From assembly GCF_004522215.1 (NCBI RefSeq), contig NZ_SDLR01000015.1, positions 434-56,872 on the forward strand: DNA of 56,439 nucleotides. Reading direction: 5' to 3'. This stretch comes from Ammoniphilus sp. YIM 78166 (GTDB lineage Bacteria > Bacillota > Bacilli > Aneurinibacillales > RAOX-1). Every line of letters begins with the position of its first letter. The first letter of the stretch is position 1. The position numbers were made by a program, and so were the translations under genes. The notes beneath the pieces are model-generated. The model was not told the origin of the DNA. It saw nothing but the letters and a program-made list of their open reading frames with translations, and searched no databases. Shown one piece after another: positions 1 to 8,520 of the stretch.

Positions 1-38
1 TAGCACCGCGGACAAAGGGGATTTTCATTGGAGACGGT

Positions 39-133
39 GGCCAGGAGGGCAAGCCCTCCTGGCCTGGGGGGGATACCCCCTCAGGTAGGGGACTGTCCCT
101 CGTCACACAGTAAAGTGCGGAGCACTTTACTGT
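39..133. repeat. Cluster of four perfect hairpins
   Basis: Four inverted repeats follow one another: 39-64 (12-bp perfect arms GGCCAGGAGGGC, 2-base loop), 66-80 (five G against five C), 88-100 (GGGAC against GTCCC plus a G-T pair) and 107-133 (12-bp perfect arms ACAGTAAAGTGC, 3-base loop). None has a T tract, so these are not ordinary terminators. No gene is seen on either side within 400 bases. Function unknown. Confidence 0.7.
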
Positions 134-545
134 TGAGCGATTATTATTGCGACCTTTCCTTTCAATCCTAATTCTATCTATGCTGTCTCCTTTTTTATCG
201 AATATTGATATAGAATAGTTTTTGCCGCAAGCTTGCATCCGACTGACTCAATTCCCGATAGCGGATAATAGCCAAACCAAGCATACCCCCTACCGGGTAT
301 TTTCAAGGACATTAATCAGTATAAGTTCACTCATGGTAGACATGTAATAAAAATCAGGATGAATAGATGGAAATTGTACACCTATTGATTAAAATTGAAT
401 GTGATCTCGTCTTCTAGGTGGAAAAACTCCACCTATTAGCTCGGAAAGCCCTATTCATAAGCTATTTTCATGCTTTAGTTGTCTTTTCTCCACCTATTTT
501 ACTTTTTACTCCTCTATTTTTTTTCGATAAGTGGACTTTCTCCAC

Positions 546-881
546 CTAACAATCGACCTCTATGATTCCACCATCTTTTTCTCGCAAAAGATATTTGATT
601 ACATGGCTTTTTTCAACTAAGTCTTTTATTGTGTAACTGACTAAAATTGACTGAAATTCTTCCTCAGCTTTTGAGATGATGAGAGAAATAAATAATTCTG
701 AACCCGTTGTCGCAGGAACAGTTCAATGAGGTGTTGGTGTAGTACCGCTGAGCGCTCTATATACAGCTCCTACCGTGATCTGAAAGGGATCTTTTTTTAA
801 AGCATAACCCCCATAACGCCCTCCCTGACTAACTACAAGATCCGTTTTAGAAAAATATAATCTACTGGGATGGAAATAAAT
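546..881 (-). pseudogene. Decayed Rrf2-family transcriptional regulator
   Basis: Reading the minus strand from 881 down, one frame gives about 110 codons with a single internal stop (TGA at 723-725) and ends at TAG 546-548. The translation has the hallmark of Rrf2 winged-helix regulators: a segment ...LVVSQGGRYGGYALKKDP followed by ITVGAVYRALSG, then a C-terminal helix ending IKDLVEK. The N-terminal helix-turn-helix is missing: a stop (882-884) lies immediately before the readable part and no matching frame continues. The gene is therefore both truncated and interrupted. The family assignment rests on motif recognition only; Rrf2 proteins usually control iron-sulfur, nitric-oxide or cysteine metabolism. 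Confidence 0.6.
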
Positions 882-1029
882 TTAAGAGATAACTAAACCA
901 GTCATCGAGCAATTCTCCAGCCAAATGGAAATGGTCTGGTAAAAGAATTAGAAAAAACTCGCGACCACATCGACATCTGTTTCATCGGTTGCTCTTCAAA
1001 ACCATGCAAAGCATCCCAAATCTTGTTAC

Positions 1030-1060
1030 AAAAAATCCCCTAGTTATTAAAACTAAGGGA
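1030..1060 (-). terminator. Rho-independent terminator of the levanase gene
   Basis: On the minus strand a 10-bp stem (one mismatch, loop of five) at 1036-1060 is followed by a run of six T at 1030-1035. It lies 26 bases past the stop codon of the levanase gene and closes the fructan island. Confidence 0.8.
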
Positions 1061-1085
1061 TATCCTGATTGATAGTTTCTTTATT

Positions 1086-4000
1086 TTATTGTTTTTTAGA
1101 ACGATATTTAATATTATTGAACACAGTCGTTGAGTGCCATACATTCAATCCGGCATAGCCGTCTTTAAATGTATGATCTGCTGCTTCAATGACAAGCTTG
1201 TCACCAAGATAAACTTTGATATTTTCACCTTCTGTAACCACTTTCAGATGGTAATCCGTGTTTGCTTTTAATTGCAGTTTTCCGTCGGCATCGTAAACGG
1301 CAAGATCGTTGCCTCTTCCATCGGCAAACTTAATTAATTTTACTTTATTGTTGAGAATATCTACATTTGCAGCATAGGAATTTTTCCCATCTGCATCTGA
1401 ACGGAATACTAATGCGCCCGCTCCGATTGGATTTCCAACTGTATCTTTTGATGGGGCGCTTGGGTGTGAATCGGTATCAAGCACTTTAATATTCGCTTCA
1501 TACGAAAAATCACTGCCCTTTTCATTTGAAAGAATGAACCCATCCTCTTGGCTTTGGCCTTGCTTCCCAGCAATCGTATCGGTCCAAAGACCATTAACTA
1601 TTGTCCACCCTGACATTTTTTTATGGACAGGGCTCTTTCCCCAAATGGATTTCAATGGGTAAATATTCAGCGATTTTAATGTGATATTTCCGCCCTTACT
1701 GTAAAGTTCCATCATGTTACTTGACGGCAACGAGAATAGTTGATCCGTAATAACGCTTACCCCATCGTTTCCAAATACCTCCAATGAGGAACGATCTAAG
1801 AAAATATGCATTTTTACTATTCCATCACCTGATGTCAGAGGAGCCGTGTGCTTTCCTTTAACATTTGGCCCAAAATTAAAGCTCCCAGAATGGTTCCTGT
1901 CTACAAATAGTTTCTGGTTAAGTACATCATAACCAATAGTTGTATTCTCGGTTTCACCCTTACGAACTTTAAATCCAAACTCTGTTGCTGTTGTGTGGGA
2001 AACATCAAATTCTGCAATCATTTCATACGTATCTCCGACTATTCCTGATAATAGGTTACTGTTTCCGGAAATGACCTCATCCTTAAACGATGTACGTTCA
2101 TTGTTATTGCGGATGGATCTTAAAGAAATGGGTGTTTGTTTTAAGCGCAATCCCTCTTTTGTTTTGGTTAGCTCTAATTTCCTTGGCAGGGACATCGAGC
2201 TTCTCCAAGTTGTAGTAGGTGTATGGTTTGCATACTGCCAATTACTCATCCACCCAAGCCAGTATTTCTCTCCATTTTCCCCTTCAATCCCACTCCACTC
2301 TACCCCTGCATAAAAATCTGAACCATAGTCAGACCATAAGACTTTATCAGGCGAGTGATCACTGGTGAATTTTTTTCCATCAAAATGGCCGACAAAGTAT
2401 TGCATCCCTGATCCGCCAGCTGTTGCACCGTCACCTATACTTACTTGTAAAACCCATTTTTTGTGGTTTGGATCTCCATCAACAGGCAATTGAAATAAGG
2501 CAGGGCATTCCCAAACCCCATTGTTGCTGCCGTAAGTGGAGGCTGTCCAATTACCTGTAACGGTAACCCAGTCCGTTAAATTTCCGCGATCTCTTTGTTC
2601 TGGTTCTTTAAGCTCCTGTGCTACCTTGTCTACTTCAGAAGGAATTTCTCCTGTATTGAAAACGTTTACTTTATCAAGATTAATATGGCCCCAGCCACCC
2701 GTAGCGTTATCGACTACCTTAATATAGACTACTTCTCCCAAAAACTTGGACGCGTCCCACACATAACGGCGATATTGTTCATTTGCAAATTTTGTATTTG
2801 ACTGGCGAATTAATTCTTTGTCATCAGTTGCTCTTACTAAGGAGACATAAAGGTTTGTACTATCATTTCCTCCGCCAATCAATAGATTGATCTCACCGGA
2901 ACCGCTTAGCTTAAAGGAAGAAGAATGCATTTCTCCTGTCGCATCGTCTCCTTTATGCTTATCGGAAAATCCCCAATAATGGTATGTTCCTTGTTGATCA
3001 AAGGAACCGCCCCAATATTGTGTCGTGTCGGTCACATGATCGTTTGTAAAGGCATCCCCCCTTACCACTTCCCAGCCAGTCAAATCTCCTGTTTCAAAAT
3101 CGTGATTTTCAATTTCCTTTGCGTCCGTTACCATGTATTTGCCCTTCTTGACATTTTGGAACAAAACAGACGAGTTCCCAACATGGAGTCCAAATAACCC
3201 CTTAGAAAAAGTCGCATCATGGACTTCAAAAATAAGATGATCGTCTAAATATACGTTGATCTCGTCGCCGACTGCCGTTACTTTAAGTCGATACATGTGA
3301 TTGGTTTCGATCTCGGTATTTTTCTCCTCAATCAAAGTTGCCATTCCATTTTCATGCTTGGCCAACTTGATTGTATCCGTTGAGGCATCAATGCTGGCAA
3401 CATATCCATTCTCTCCATTCTCATCTGCGCGGAATACGAGTGAACCTGAGCCTTTTTCGCCCTCTTCACCTGAAATCGTGATTTCAGCCTCATAGCTGAA
3501 TTGGTCTCCCTGATCTCCACTCATATGGTAGGCATCATCCTGGAAGTTGCCCTGTTTACCACCATTTGTATCGTTCCATGTACCATTTACTGATTTCCAT
3601 CCTGACAGGTTGGTGATAAAGTTCGTTTTATTGTTAAATTCCACATTGCGAAACACAGCAGTTGAATTCCATGCAGCTAATCCAAACTGTCCATTTTCAA
3701 ATGATATGTCTGTTACTTCAACAACCTTTTGATCATTCAGGTAGACTTCTAATTGACTTGTATCTGCCTCCACTTTTACACGATAGGTTTCGGAAGTTTC
3801 AATAGGTATTGATTTTGAAGCAAGATCAATCACTTTCCCCTGATCCATTTTACTTAATGTAACGACATCTTTTTCGGCATCTACTTTGGCCATATACGCA
3901 TGAGATGCATCTTTATCCGAACGGAAAACCAGCCCTCCTGCACCTTCTCGGCCGTTCTTTTCAACAAGAGTGATATCCCCTTCCATTGTAAAGGATCCGC

Positions 4001-4703
4001 CTCTTTGAGGTGACAGGGTATAGGAGTATGCACCTGTTTGTCCGTTTGCTTGAATACCGCCGTCTGGGCCAAATTCACTTGCATATTCCCAATTTTTCAA
4101 ATCTGGGGAAGTATAAAACATGATTTTATCTTTTGCAGCTAAAGACATGACCCATTGATGTGTTTCATCATGCCAAAATACTTTTGGGTCCCGCCAATCA
4201 GGAATCGGGGGATTTGGCATAACCGGATTCCCCTTATATTTTGTCCATGTTCTTCCTTTATCGTTGCTGTATGCAAGACTTTGAACTTGTCCCTTCTCGC
4301 CGGAATGAGTAAAGATGGCTACCATGGACTCTTTACCAAATCCTGCTGTATTGTTCCAATCAATCACCGCACTTCCTGAAAAAATATCCCCGTTTTCATC
4401 AGGAGATAAGGCAATCGGAAGATGCTCCCAATGTACTAAATCAGTACTGACAGCATGTCCCCAATGCATCGGCCCCCACGTTGTTCCATAAGGATAATGC
4501 TGGTAAAAAAGATGATATTCCCCATCATAATAAACCATTCCATTTGGATCATTCATCCAGTTTGTTTCAGGGGAAAAATGAAATTGGTTACGATATTCTT
4601 CTTGGTAATATCCCGGATCCGCCGCAAATGCCGGAACCACTAATGATAAACTTAGGGTACATGCAGCCCCTGCTGTCAACAGCTTTTTCACTGTTTTTTT
4701 CAA
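1086..4703 (-). CDS. sacC: Secreted multidomain levanase (GH32) with inserted carbohydrate-binding modules
   Basis: Secreted exo-fructanase that releases fructose from levan or inulin. Residues about 1-28 form a signal peptide ending PAFA-A. The GH32 five-bladed propeller starts with NWMNDPNG (nucleophile Asp about 52) and RDPK (stabiliser about 172), but the acid/base motif WECP comes only at about 732. The roughly 480 residues between are extra beta-sandwich modules: two CBM66-like repeats (about 222-358 and 364-522) and one module starting NHDFETGDLTGW (about 532-685). A C-terminal GH32 sandwich and a final CBM66-like module (about 1030-1205) follow. The first in-frame GTG (4712) lies inside the AGAAGGAG ribosome site; the TTG at 4703 has 8-base spacing and is chosen. 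It is the last gene of the island, 36 bases after the ABC permease. The family and export are clear; preference for levan over inulin is inferred from the CBM66-like modules and neighbours. Confidence 0.9.
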   Translation of the reverse strand: MKKTVKKLLTAGAACTLSLSLVVPAFAADPGYYQEEYRNQFHFSPETNWMNDPNGMVYYDGEYHLFYQHYPYGTTWGPMHWGHAVSTDLVHWEHLPIALSPDENGDIFSGSAVIDWNNTAGFGKESMVAIFTHSGEKGQVQSLAYSNDKGRTWTKYKGNPVMPNPPIPDWRDPKVFWHDETHQWVMSLAAKDKIMFYTSPDLKNWEYASEFGPDGGIQANGQTGAYSYTLSPQRGGSFTMEGDITLVEKNGREGAGGLVFRSDKDASHAYMAKVDAEKDVVTLSKMDQGKVIDLASKSIPIETSETYRVKVEADTSQLEVYLNDQKVVEVTDISFENGQFGLAAWNSTAVFRNVEFNNKTNFITNLSGWKSVNGTWNDTNGGKQGNFQDDAYHMSGDQGDQFSYEAEITISGEEGEKGSGSLVFRADENGENGYVASIDASTDTIKLAKHENGMATLIEEKNTEIETNHMYRLKVTAVGDEINVYLDDHLIFEVHDATFSKGLFGLHVGNSSVLFQNVKKGKYMVTDAKEIENHDFETGDLTGWEVVRGDAFTNDHVTDTTQYWGGSFDQQGTYHYWGFSDKHKGDDATGEMHSSSFKLSGSGEINLLIGGGNDSTNLYVSLVRATDDKELIRQSNTKFANEQYRRYVWDASKFLGEVVYIKVVDNATGGWGHINLDKVNVFNTGEIPSEVDKVAQELKEPEQRDRGNLTDWVTVTGNWTASTYGSNNGVWECPALFQLPVDGDPNHKKWVLQVSIGDGATAGGSGMQYFVGHFDGKKFTSDHSPDKVLWSDYGSDFYAGVEWSGIEGENGEKYWLGWMSNWQYANHTPTTTWRSSMSLPRKLELTKTKEGLRLKQTPISLRSIRNNNERTSFKDEVISGNSNLLSGIVGDTYEMIAEFDVSHTTATEFGFKVRKGETENTTIGYDVLNQKLFVDRNHSGSFNFGPNVKGKHTAPLTSGDGIVKMHIFLDRSSLEVFGNDGVSVITDQLFSLPSSNMMELYSKGGNITLKSLNIYPLKSIWGKSPVHKKMSGWTIVNGLWTDTIAGKQGQSQEDGFILSNEKGSDFSYEANIKVLDTDSHPSAPSKDTVGNPIGAGALVFRSDADGKNSYAANVDILNNKVKLIKFADGRGNDLAVYDADGKLQLKANTDYHLKVVTEGENIKVYLGDKLVIEAADHTFKDGYAGLNVWHSTTVFNNIKYRSKKQ

Positions 4704-4739
4704 TCGCTTCACTCCTTCTATTTTTGAGAATTCGTTTTC

Positions 4740-5714
4740 CTATTTAGAACGTAACCGGTCTAATAGAACGGCAAGAATAATGACTCCCCCTTTGATGACA
4801 AGCTGCCAATAATAATTCACATCCATTAAGGTAAGGCCGTTGCTGAGCACTCCCATGATCAGCGCCCCGATAATCGTACCCTGAATGGTACCAATCCCTC
4901 CGGCAAAGCTTGTGCCGCCAAGGATAACGGCAGCGATCGCATCCAATTCGAATCCGACACCGGCCGTAGGCTGACCGGAATACAATCGGCCAGCGAGAAC
5001 CACTCCAGCAAGCCCAGCCAATAAGCCGCTTATGATATAGACCTTGATTAAGGTCGCTCCGACCTTGATCCCGGTAAGACTGGCTGCTTCTTCATTTCCT
5101 CCGATTGCATAGACATGCCTGCCAAACATGGTATATTTCAAAATAAAGAAGGCTATCGCGTAAACCAGTGCCATGATAAAAACAGGGGTAGGAATAGCCA
5201 GCACCGTGCCGGAACCGAAGAATTTAAACAGCGGATCCGTTAGTACAATCGGATACCCCGCACTTAATACATAAGCGATTCCCCGGATGTACGTAAAGCT
5301 TCCCAACGTAACGATAAAGGCCGGAAGCTTAGCCTTAGCCGTTAAGTAGCCGTTGATAAACCCAGCCAGGATCCCTGCCATCACTCCGACCGACATGGCA
5401 GGGATCGCATGGACCCCTTGCTGGGAGAGCATCACGGAGATAACCCCTGATAAGGCAACAGTAGACCCTACAGATAAGTCGATGCCCCCAGTCAGGATAA
5501 CAAACGTCATCCCGGCCGCTAAGATCGAAATGATCGAAATTTGTTTCAATACGTTCAGAAGATTGTTAACCTCCAAGAAATTGGGTGTAAGTACCGAGAG
5601 GACGACACACATCAGCAAAAGGATCATCATCGTGCTATATCGGTTCCATAATTCCTTGAGGTTCGCCTTTTCCTTCAGATGTTTTACCTGTAAGGCATAT
5701 CCTTCTATTTTCAT
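4740..5714 (-). CDS. Sugar ABC transporter permease (RbsC/FrcC type)
   Basis: Inner-membrane permease of a ribose/fructose-class (CUT2) importer, 324 residues. Eight to ten hydrophobic segments are visible, with the family signature around LTGGIDLSVGSTVALSG and the late GGTSFAGG-GTIQGT loop that contacts the ATPase. The ATG at 5714 is preceded by GGGGGG at a good distance and follows the ATPase stop codon by one base, so the two are translated together. An ATG six codons upstream lies inside the ATPase gene and has no ribosome site. Given the fructan hydrolases on both sides, fructose or a fructo-oligosaccharide is the likely cargo; the sequence alone does not separate ribose from fructose. 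Confidence 0.88.
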   Translation of the reverse strand: MKIEGYALQVKHLKEKANLKELWNRYSTMMILLLMCVVLSVLTPNFLEVNNLLNVLKQISIISILAAGMTFVILTGGIDLSVGSTVALSGVISVMLSQQGVHAIPAMSVGVMAGILAGFINGYLTAKAKLPAFIVTLGSFTYIRGIAYVLSAGYPIVLTDPLFKFFGSGTVLAIPTPVFIMALVYAIAFFILKYTMFGRHVYAIGGNEEAASLTGIKVGATLIKVYIISGLLAGLAGVVLAGRLYSGQPTAGVGFELDAIAAVILGGTSFAGGIGTIQGTIIGALIMGVLSNGLTLMDVNYYWQLVIKGGVIILAVLLDRLRSK

Positions 5715-5715
5715 G

Positions 5716-7260
5716 CTATCCCCCCGTCGCATAATACATGATCCTTTCCTGACTGGCTTCGTCCCTTGGTAAGTCTGCCCTTAACTTTCCTTCGTGCATG
5801 ACGAGAACCCGGTCACAGACGCTCAATATTTCTGGAAGCTCGGAAGAAATCATGAGAATCGCCATTCCTGCTTTGGCTAGCTCATCAATGATTTTATAAA
5901 TTTCCGCTTTTGCGCCTATGTCCACTCCTCGGGTCGGCTCATCCAAAAGCAAGATCTTGGGTTGTATCAGCAGCCATTTGGCCAGAACAACCTTTTGCTG
6001 ATTCCCGCCGCTCAGGTTCACTACCTTCTGTTCAGGCGAGGAAACCTTAATCCCCATTTTTTTAATATAGTCTTCTGCATCCTGATGGATAGCGCTCCAA
6101 TTCAAAACGCCTGACTTTTGATACTTTTGCAGCATCGTCATCGCAATGTTCTCTTTGACGGACAAGTGAAGAAACAAGCCTTGCTCTTTTCTGCTTTCGG
6201 GTACAAGGGAAATTCCGTTTTTAATCGCATCCCGATGAGAAGATATGTCCACTTTCTCTCCGTGTATCCACACCTCGCCGGATTTTTGGCGTGAGGACCC
6301 GAAAATGGTGCGCACCAGCTCCGTTCTTCCTGCACCCACTAAGCCGGCAAGCCCGACTACTTCGCCGGGATATACCTGCAACGTTACGCCTTTCACGGTC
6401 TTATGGTCGGATAATTCCTTGACTTCCAGTGCAGGAACGTTTCTTTTTAAAGATAAATTCATATTCGGCTTTCTTTGAAAGATATCTTTCGGTTCACGCC
6501 CCACCATTAATTTGACCAGATGATCCGGGTTGGTTTGGTCAATCGGCAAGCTGCTAACCCACTTTCCATCTCGAAATACCGTGCAGCGATCGGAAATCTT
6601 AAAAATTTCATCCATCCTGTGCGAAATATACACGATGGCAACCCCTTGTTTCTTCAACTCCTCAATCAGAATAAACAGCTTATCGATCTCTTTATCCGTA
6701 AGCGTAGCTGTCGGTTCATCCATGATTAAGATTTCCGCCTTAAAGGACAAGGCACGGGCGATTTCAACCATTTGCTGCTCGGCTACGCTTAAAGAAGAGA
6801 CGAGCGTTTTCGAACGCAAATGGGAGCCGATAGATTCCAGAACTTCTGATGCATTCTCATGCACTTCCCGCCACTTGACCATGCCGAGCCTGTTACGGGG
6901 TAATGCCGTACCCATGTAAATGTTTTCAGCAATCGTCAAATTAGGGGAAAGCTTCAATTCCTGATGGACGACACTGATCCCATTCATTTTCGCTTCTAAG
7001 GGGCTTTTCCACACTACAGGCTTATTCTTGTATTCGATCGTTCCGGCATCCGGCTTATACACACCGGATAATATTTTCATTAGCGTTGATTTGCCCGCGC
7101 CATTTTCCCCCATCAAGGCATGAACTTCCCCTTGATAAAGTTCAAGCTGCACCTGATCGAGGGCCTTCACTCCTGGAAACTCTTTGCTTATCCCCGCCAT
7201 TTTAAGAATAGGAGTATTTTTAGGCTGCGGATCTTTCCTGCTTAAAGGATAATGCACCAT
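5716..7260 (-). CDS. Sugar ABC transporter ATP-binding protein (RbsA type, double ABC)
   Basis: Energises the adjacent CUT2 sugar importer. The 514-residue protein contains two fused ABC domains. The first has Walker A GENGAGKST, signature LSVAEQQ and Walker B ILIMDEPTA. The second has the degenerate Walker A GLVGAGRTE typical of RbsA/MglA, signature LSGGNQQK and Walker B ILLLDEPTRGVD. The start at 7260 is preceded by AAAGGGGGGAGT; an ATG seven codons earlier has no ribosome site. The order binding protein, ATPase, permease with 28- and 1-base gaps marks one operon. Confidence 0.92.
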   Translation of the reverse strand: MVHYPLSRKDPQPKNTPILKMAGISKEFPGVKALDQVQLELYQGEVHALMGENGAGKSTLMKILSGVYKPDAGTIEYKNKPVVWKSPLEAKMNGISVVHQELKLSPNLTIAENIYMGTALPRNRLGMVKWREVHENASEVLESIGSHLRSKTLVSSLSVAEQQMVEIARALSFKAEILIMDEPTATLTDKEIDKLFILIEELKKQGVAIVYISHRMDEIFKISDRCTVFRDGKWVSSLPIDQTNPDHLVKLMVGREPKDIFQRKPNMNLSLKRNVPALEVKELSDHKTVKGVTLQVYPGEVVGLAGLVGAGRTELVRTIFGSSRQKSGEVWIHGEKVDISSHRDAIKNGISLVPESRKEQGLFLHLSVKENIAMTMLQKYQKSGVLNWSAIHQDAEDYIKKMGIKVSSPEQKVVNLSGGNQQKVVLAKWLLIQPKILLLDEPTRGVDIGAKAEIYKIIDELAKAGMAILMISSELPEILSVCDRVLVMHEGKLRADLPRDEASQERIMYYATGG

Positions 7261-7288
7261 ACTCCCCCCTTTTCCCTTCATGACATTT

Positions 7289-8257
7289 TTACCAGCCTTT
7301 ATAGCTGTCTACCGAATCTTGCGTCACAAGCTCTACAGGAACTTTATTTTCAGGATCCACTTTCTCACCGTTGATGATCTTCAGGCCAATGTCAACCGCC
7401 TGCTTTACAATCATGTCCGGATGTTGAGCTGAGGTCGCCACAAAACTCTTGTTCTTTTTGAGCTCTTCTATGGCTTCCGGAGCGCCGTCAACTCCCAGGA
7501 TAAAGAATTCTTTATCTCGGTTTGCCTGTTCTGCGGCGATTTGCACGCCAAGCGCTTCTGGATCATTAATCGCAAATACGGCGTCGATCTTCCCTGATGG
7601 ATTCGCTTGTAAAATATTTTCCATGACCGTTAAGGCTTTTTCTCTGTTTCCTTCCCCGTTTTGCTTCGCTACCACCTTAACCTCCGAGCCTTTAATGGCA
7701 TCTTCGAAACCTTTGATGCGATCCGTTACGGCAGTCACGGGCGGACCGTCGATGATCACAATGTTCCCCTTATTTTGCAAACGCTCCAAAAGGTATTCAC
7801 CAGCCAGTTTTCCTGCTAAATAATTATCAGAAGATACGGTAGCATCCACTCCGCCCTCAGCTCCTACGTCAACGGCAATCACGGGAATTCCGGCCGCTTT
7901 CGCCTGGGCTACAGCAGCTGCAATACCTTTGGAGTCAACGGCATTCAAAAGGATCATATCCACCTTCTTCGTGATAAAATCCTCCACTTGAGCCATTTGC
8001 TTCGCTAAATCATAGTCAGCGCTTACAACAATGACTTCTCCTCCCAGTTCTTTTGCAGCTGCTTCAGCTCCCTTGGCCATCGAGACAAAGAACGGATTGC
8101 TAAGCGTACCCACGGTTAAGCCAATTTTTATCTTCTTTTCTTTAGAATCGGGTTCGGATGTTCCAGCCGTAGGGCTTCCTCCATTGCTGCAAGCTGTTGT
8201 TGTAAGCATCAGTAAAGCTATAAAAAGTGCAACTGCCATATGTAATGCTTTTTTCAT
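7289..8257 (-). CDS. Sugar ABC transporter substrate-binding lipoprotein (RbsB type)
   Basis: Extracytoplasmic receptor of the CUT2 importer, 322 residues. The signal peptide ends in a lipobox LTTTAC (Cys about 23), so it is anchored by lipid. The rest is a periplasmic-binding-protein type 1 fold (Peripla_BP_4), with the opening KIGLTVGTLSNPFFVSM and later TDRIKGFEDAI and GVDGAPEAIEEL blocks. The ribosome site AAGGGAGGAAC is seven bases before ATG. It is the first gene of the operon and lies behind a promoter with a long inverted-repeat operator. Fructose or short fructan is the inferred ligand because the island around it liberates those sugars. Confidence 0.9.
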   Translation of the reverse strand: MKKALHMAVALFIALLMLTTTACSNGGSPTAGTSEPDSKEKKIKIGLTVGTLSNPFFVSMAKGAEAAAKELGGEVIVVSADYDLAKQMAQVEDFITKKVDMILLNAVDSKGIAAAVAQAKAAGIPVIAVDVGAEGGVDATVSSDNYLAGKLAGEYLLERLQNKGNIVIIDGPPVTAVTDRIKGFEDAIKGSEVKVVAKQNGEGNREKALTVMENILQANPSGKIDAVFAINDPEALGVQIAAEQANRDKEFFILGVDGAPEAIEELKKNKSFVATSAQHPDMIVKQAVDIGLKIINGEKVDPENKVPVELVTQDSVDSYKGW

Positions 8258-8354
8258 TTTTGTTCCTCCCTTATTTGTTTGTTTGTCTTTTTGACCGCCC
8301 TTCCGAATTCCTTTTGGCTACCACCTTCCCCGTTTGTGCGTGTTTGCATGATTT

Positions 8355-8421
8355 GATCAAAAATAACCATAATTCATCACAACTTCTACTTACCATTGAT
8401 TAATTATGATTATTTTTGATT
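8355..8421. promoter_or_regulatory. Operator: 24-bp inverted repeat in front of the sugar ABC operon
   Basis: Arms at 8355-8378 and 8398-8421 are reverse complements at 21 of 24 positions, with 19 bases between. The core on either arm is ATCAAAAATAA followed by CATAATT. The upstream arm overlaps the -10 box and the other lies about 40 bases downstream, a layout suited to repression by looping. The neighbouring DeoR regulator is the obvious candidate ligand; this pairing is inference. Confidence 0.7.
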
Positions 8422-8447
8422 ATATATGACCATTCAGAAAATAACAA
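8419..8447 (-). promoter_or_regulatory. Sigma-A promoter of the sugar ABC operon
   Basis: Minus strand TTGTTA (8442-8447), 17-base spacer, TATAAT (8419-8424). It lies about 160 bases before the binding-protein start codon, and the -10 box overlaps the distal arm of the operator. Confidence 0.65.
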
Positions 8448-8483
8448 CAATTTTTTTGTATAAATCTCCCATGTTTTTTCGCC

Positions 8484-8520
8484 AAAAAAAAACCACATGA
8501 AAGATCATCTCTCATGTGGT
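8484..8520 (-). terminator. Terminator after the DeoR gene
   Basis: A 9-bp perfect stem (ACCACATGA, arms 8512-8520 and 8492-8500) is followed by a run of eight T. The stem includes the stop codon of the regulator gene. Confidence 0.85.

Noticed and set aside
415..548. Scattered copies of CTCCACCTA (427, 488, 540) and one complement TAGGTGGA (415)
   Set aside because: Irregular spacing in AT-rich, low-complexity DNA; no gene or promoter is associated, so chance cannot be excluded.
961..1029. Minus-strand frame WDALHGFEEQPMKQMSMWS...
   Set aside because: It stays open for under 40 codons with no start signal and no family match.
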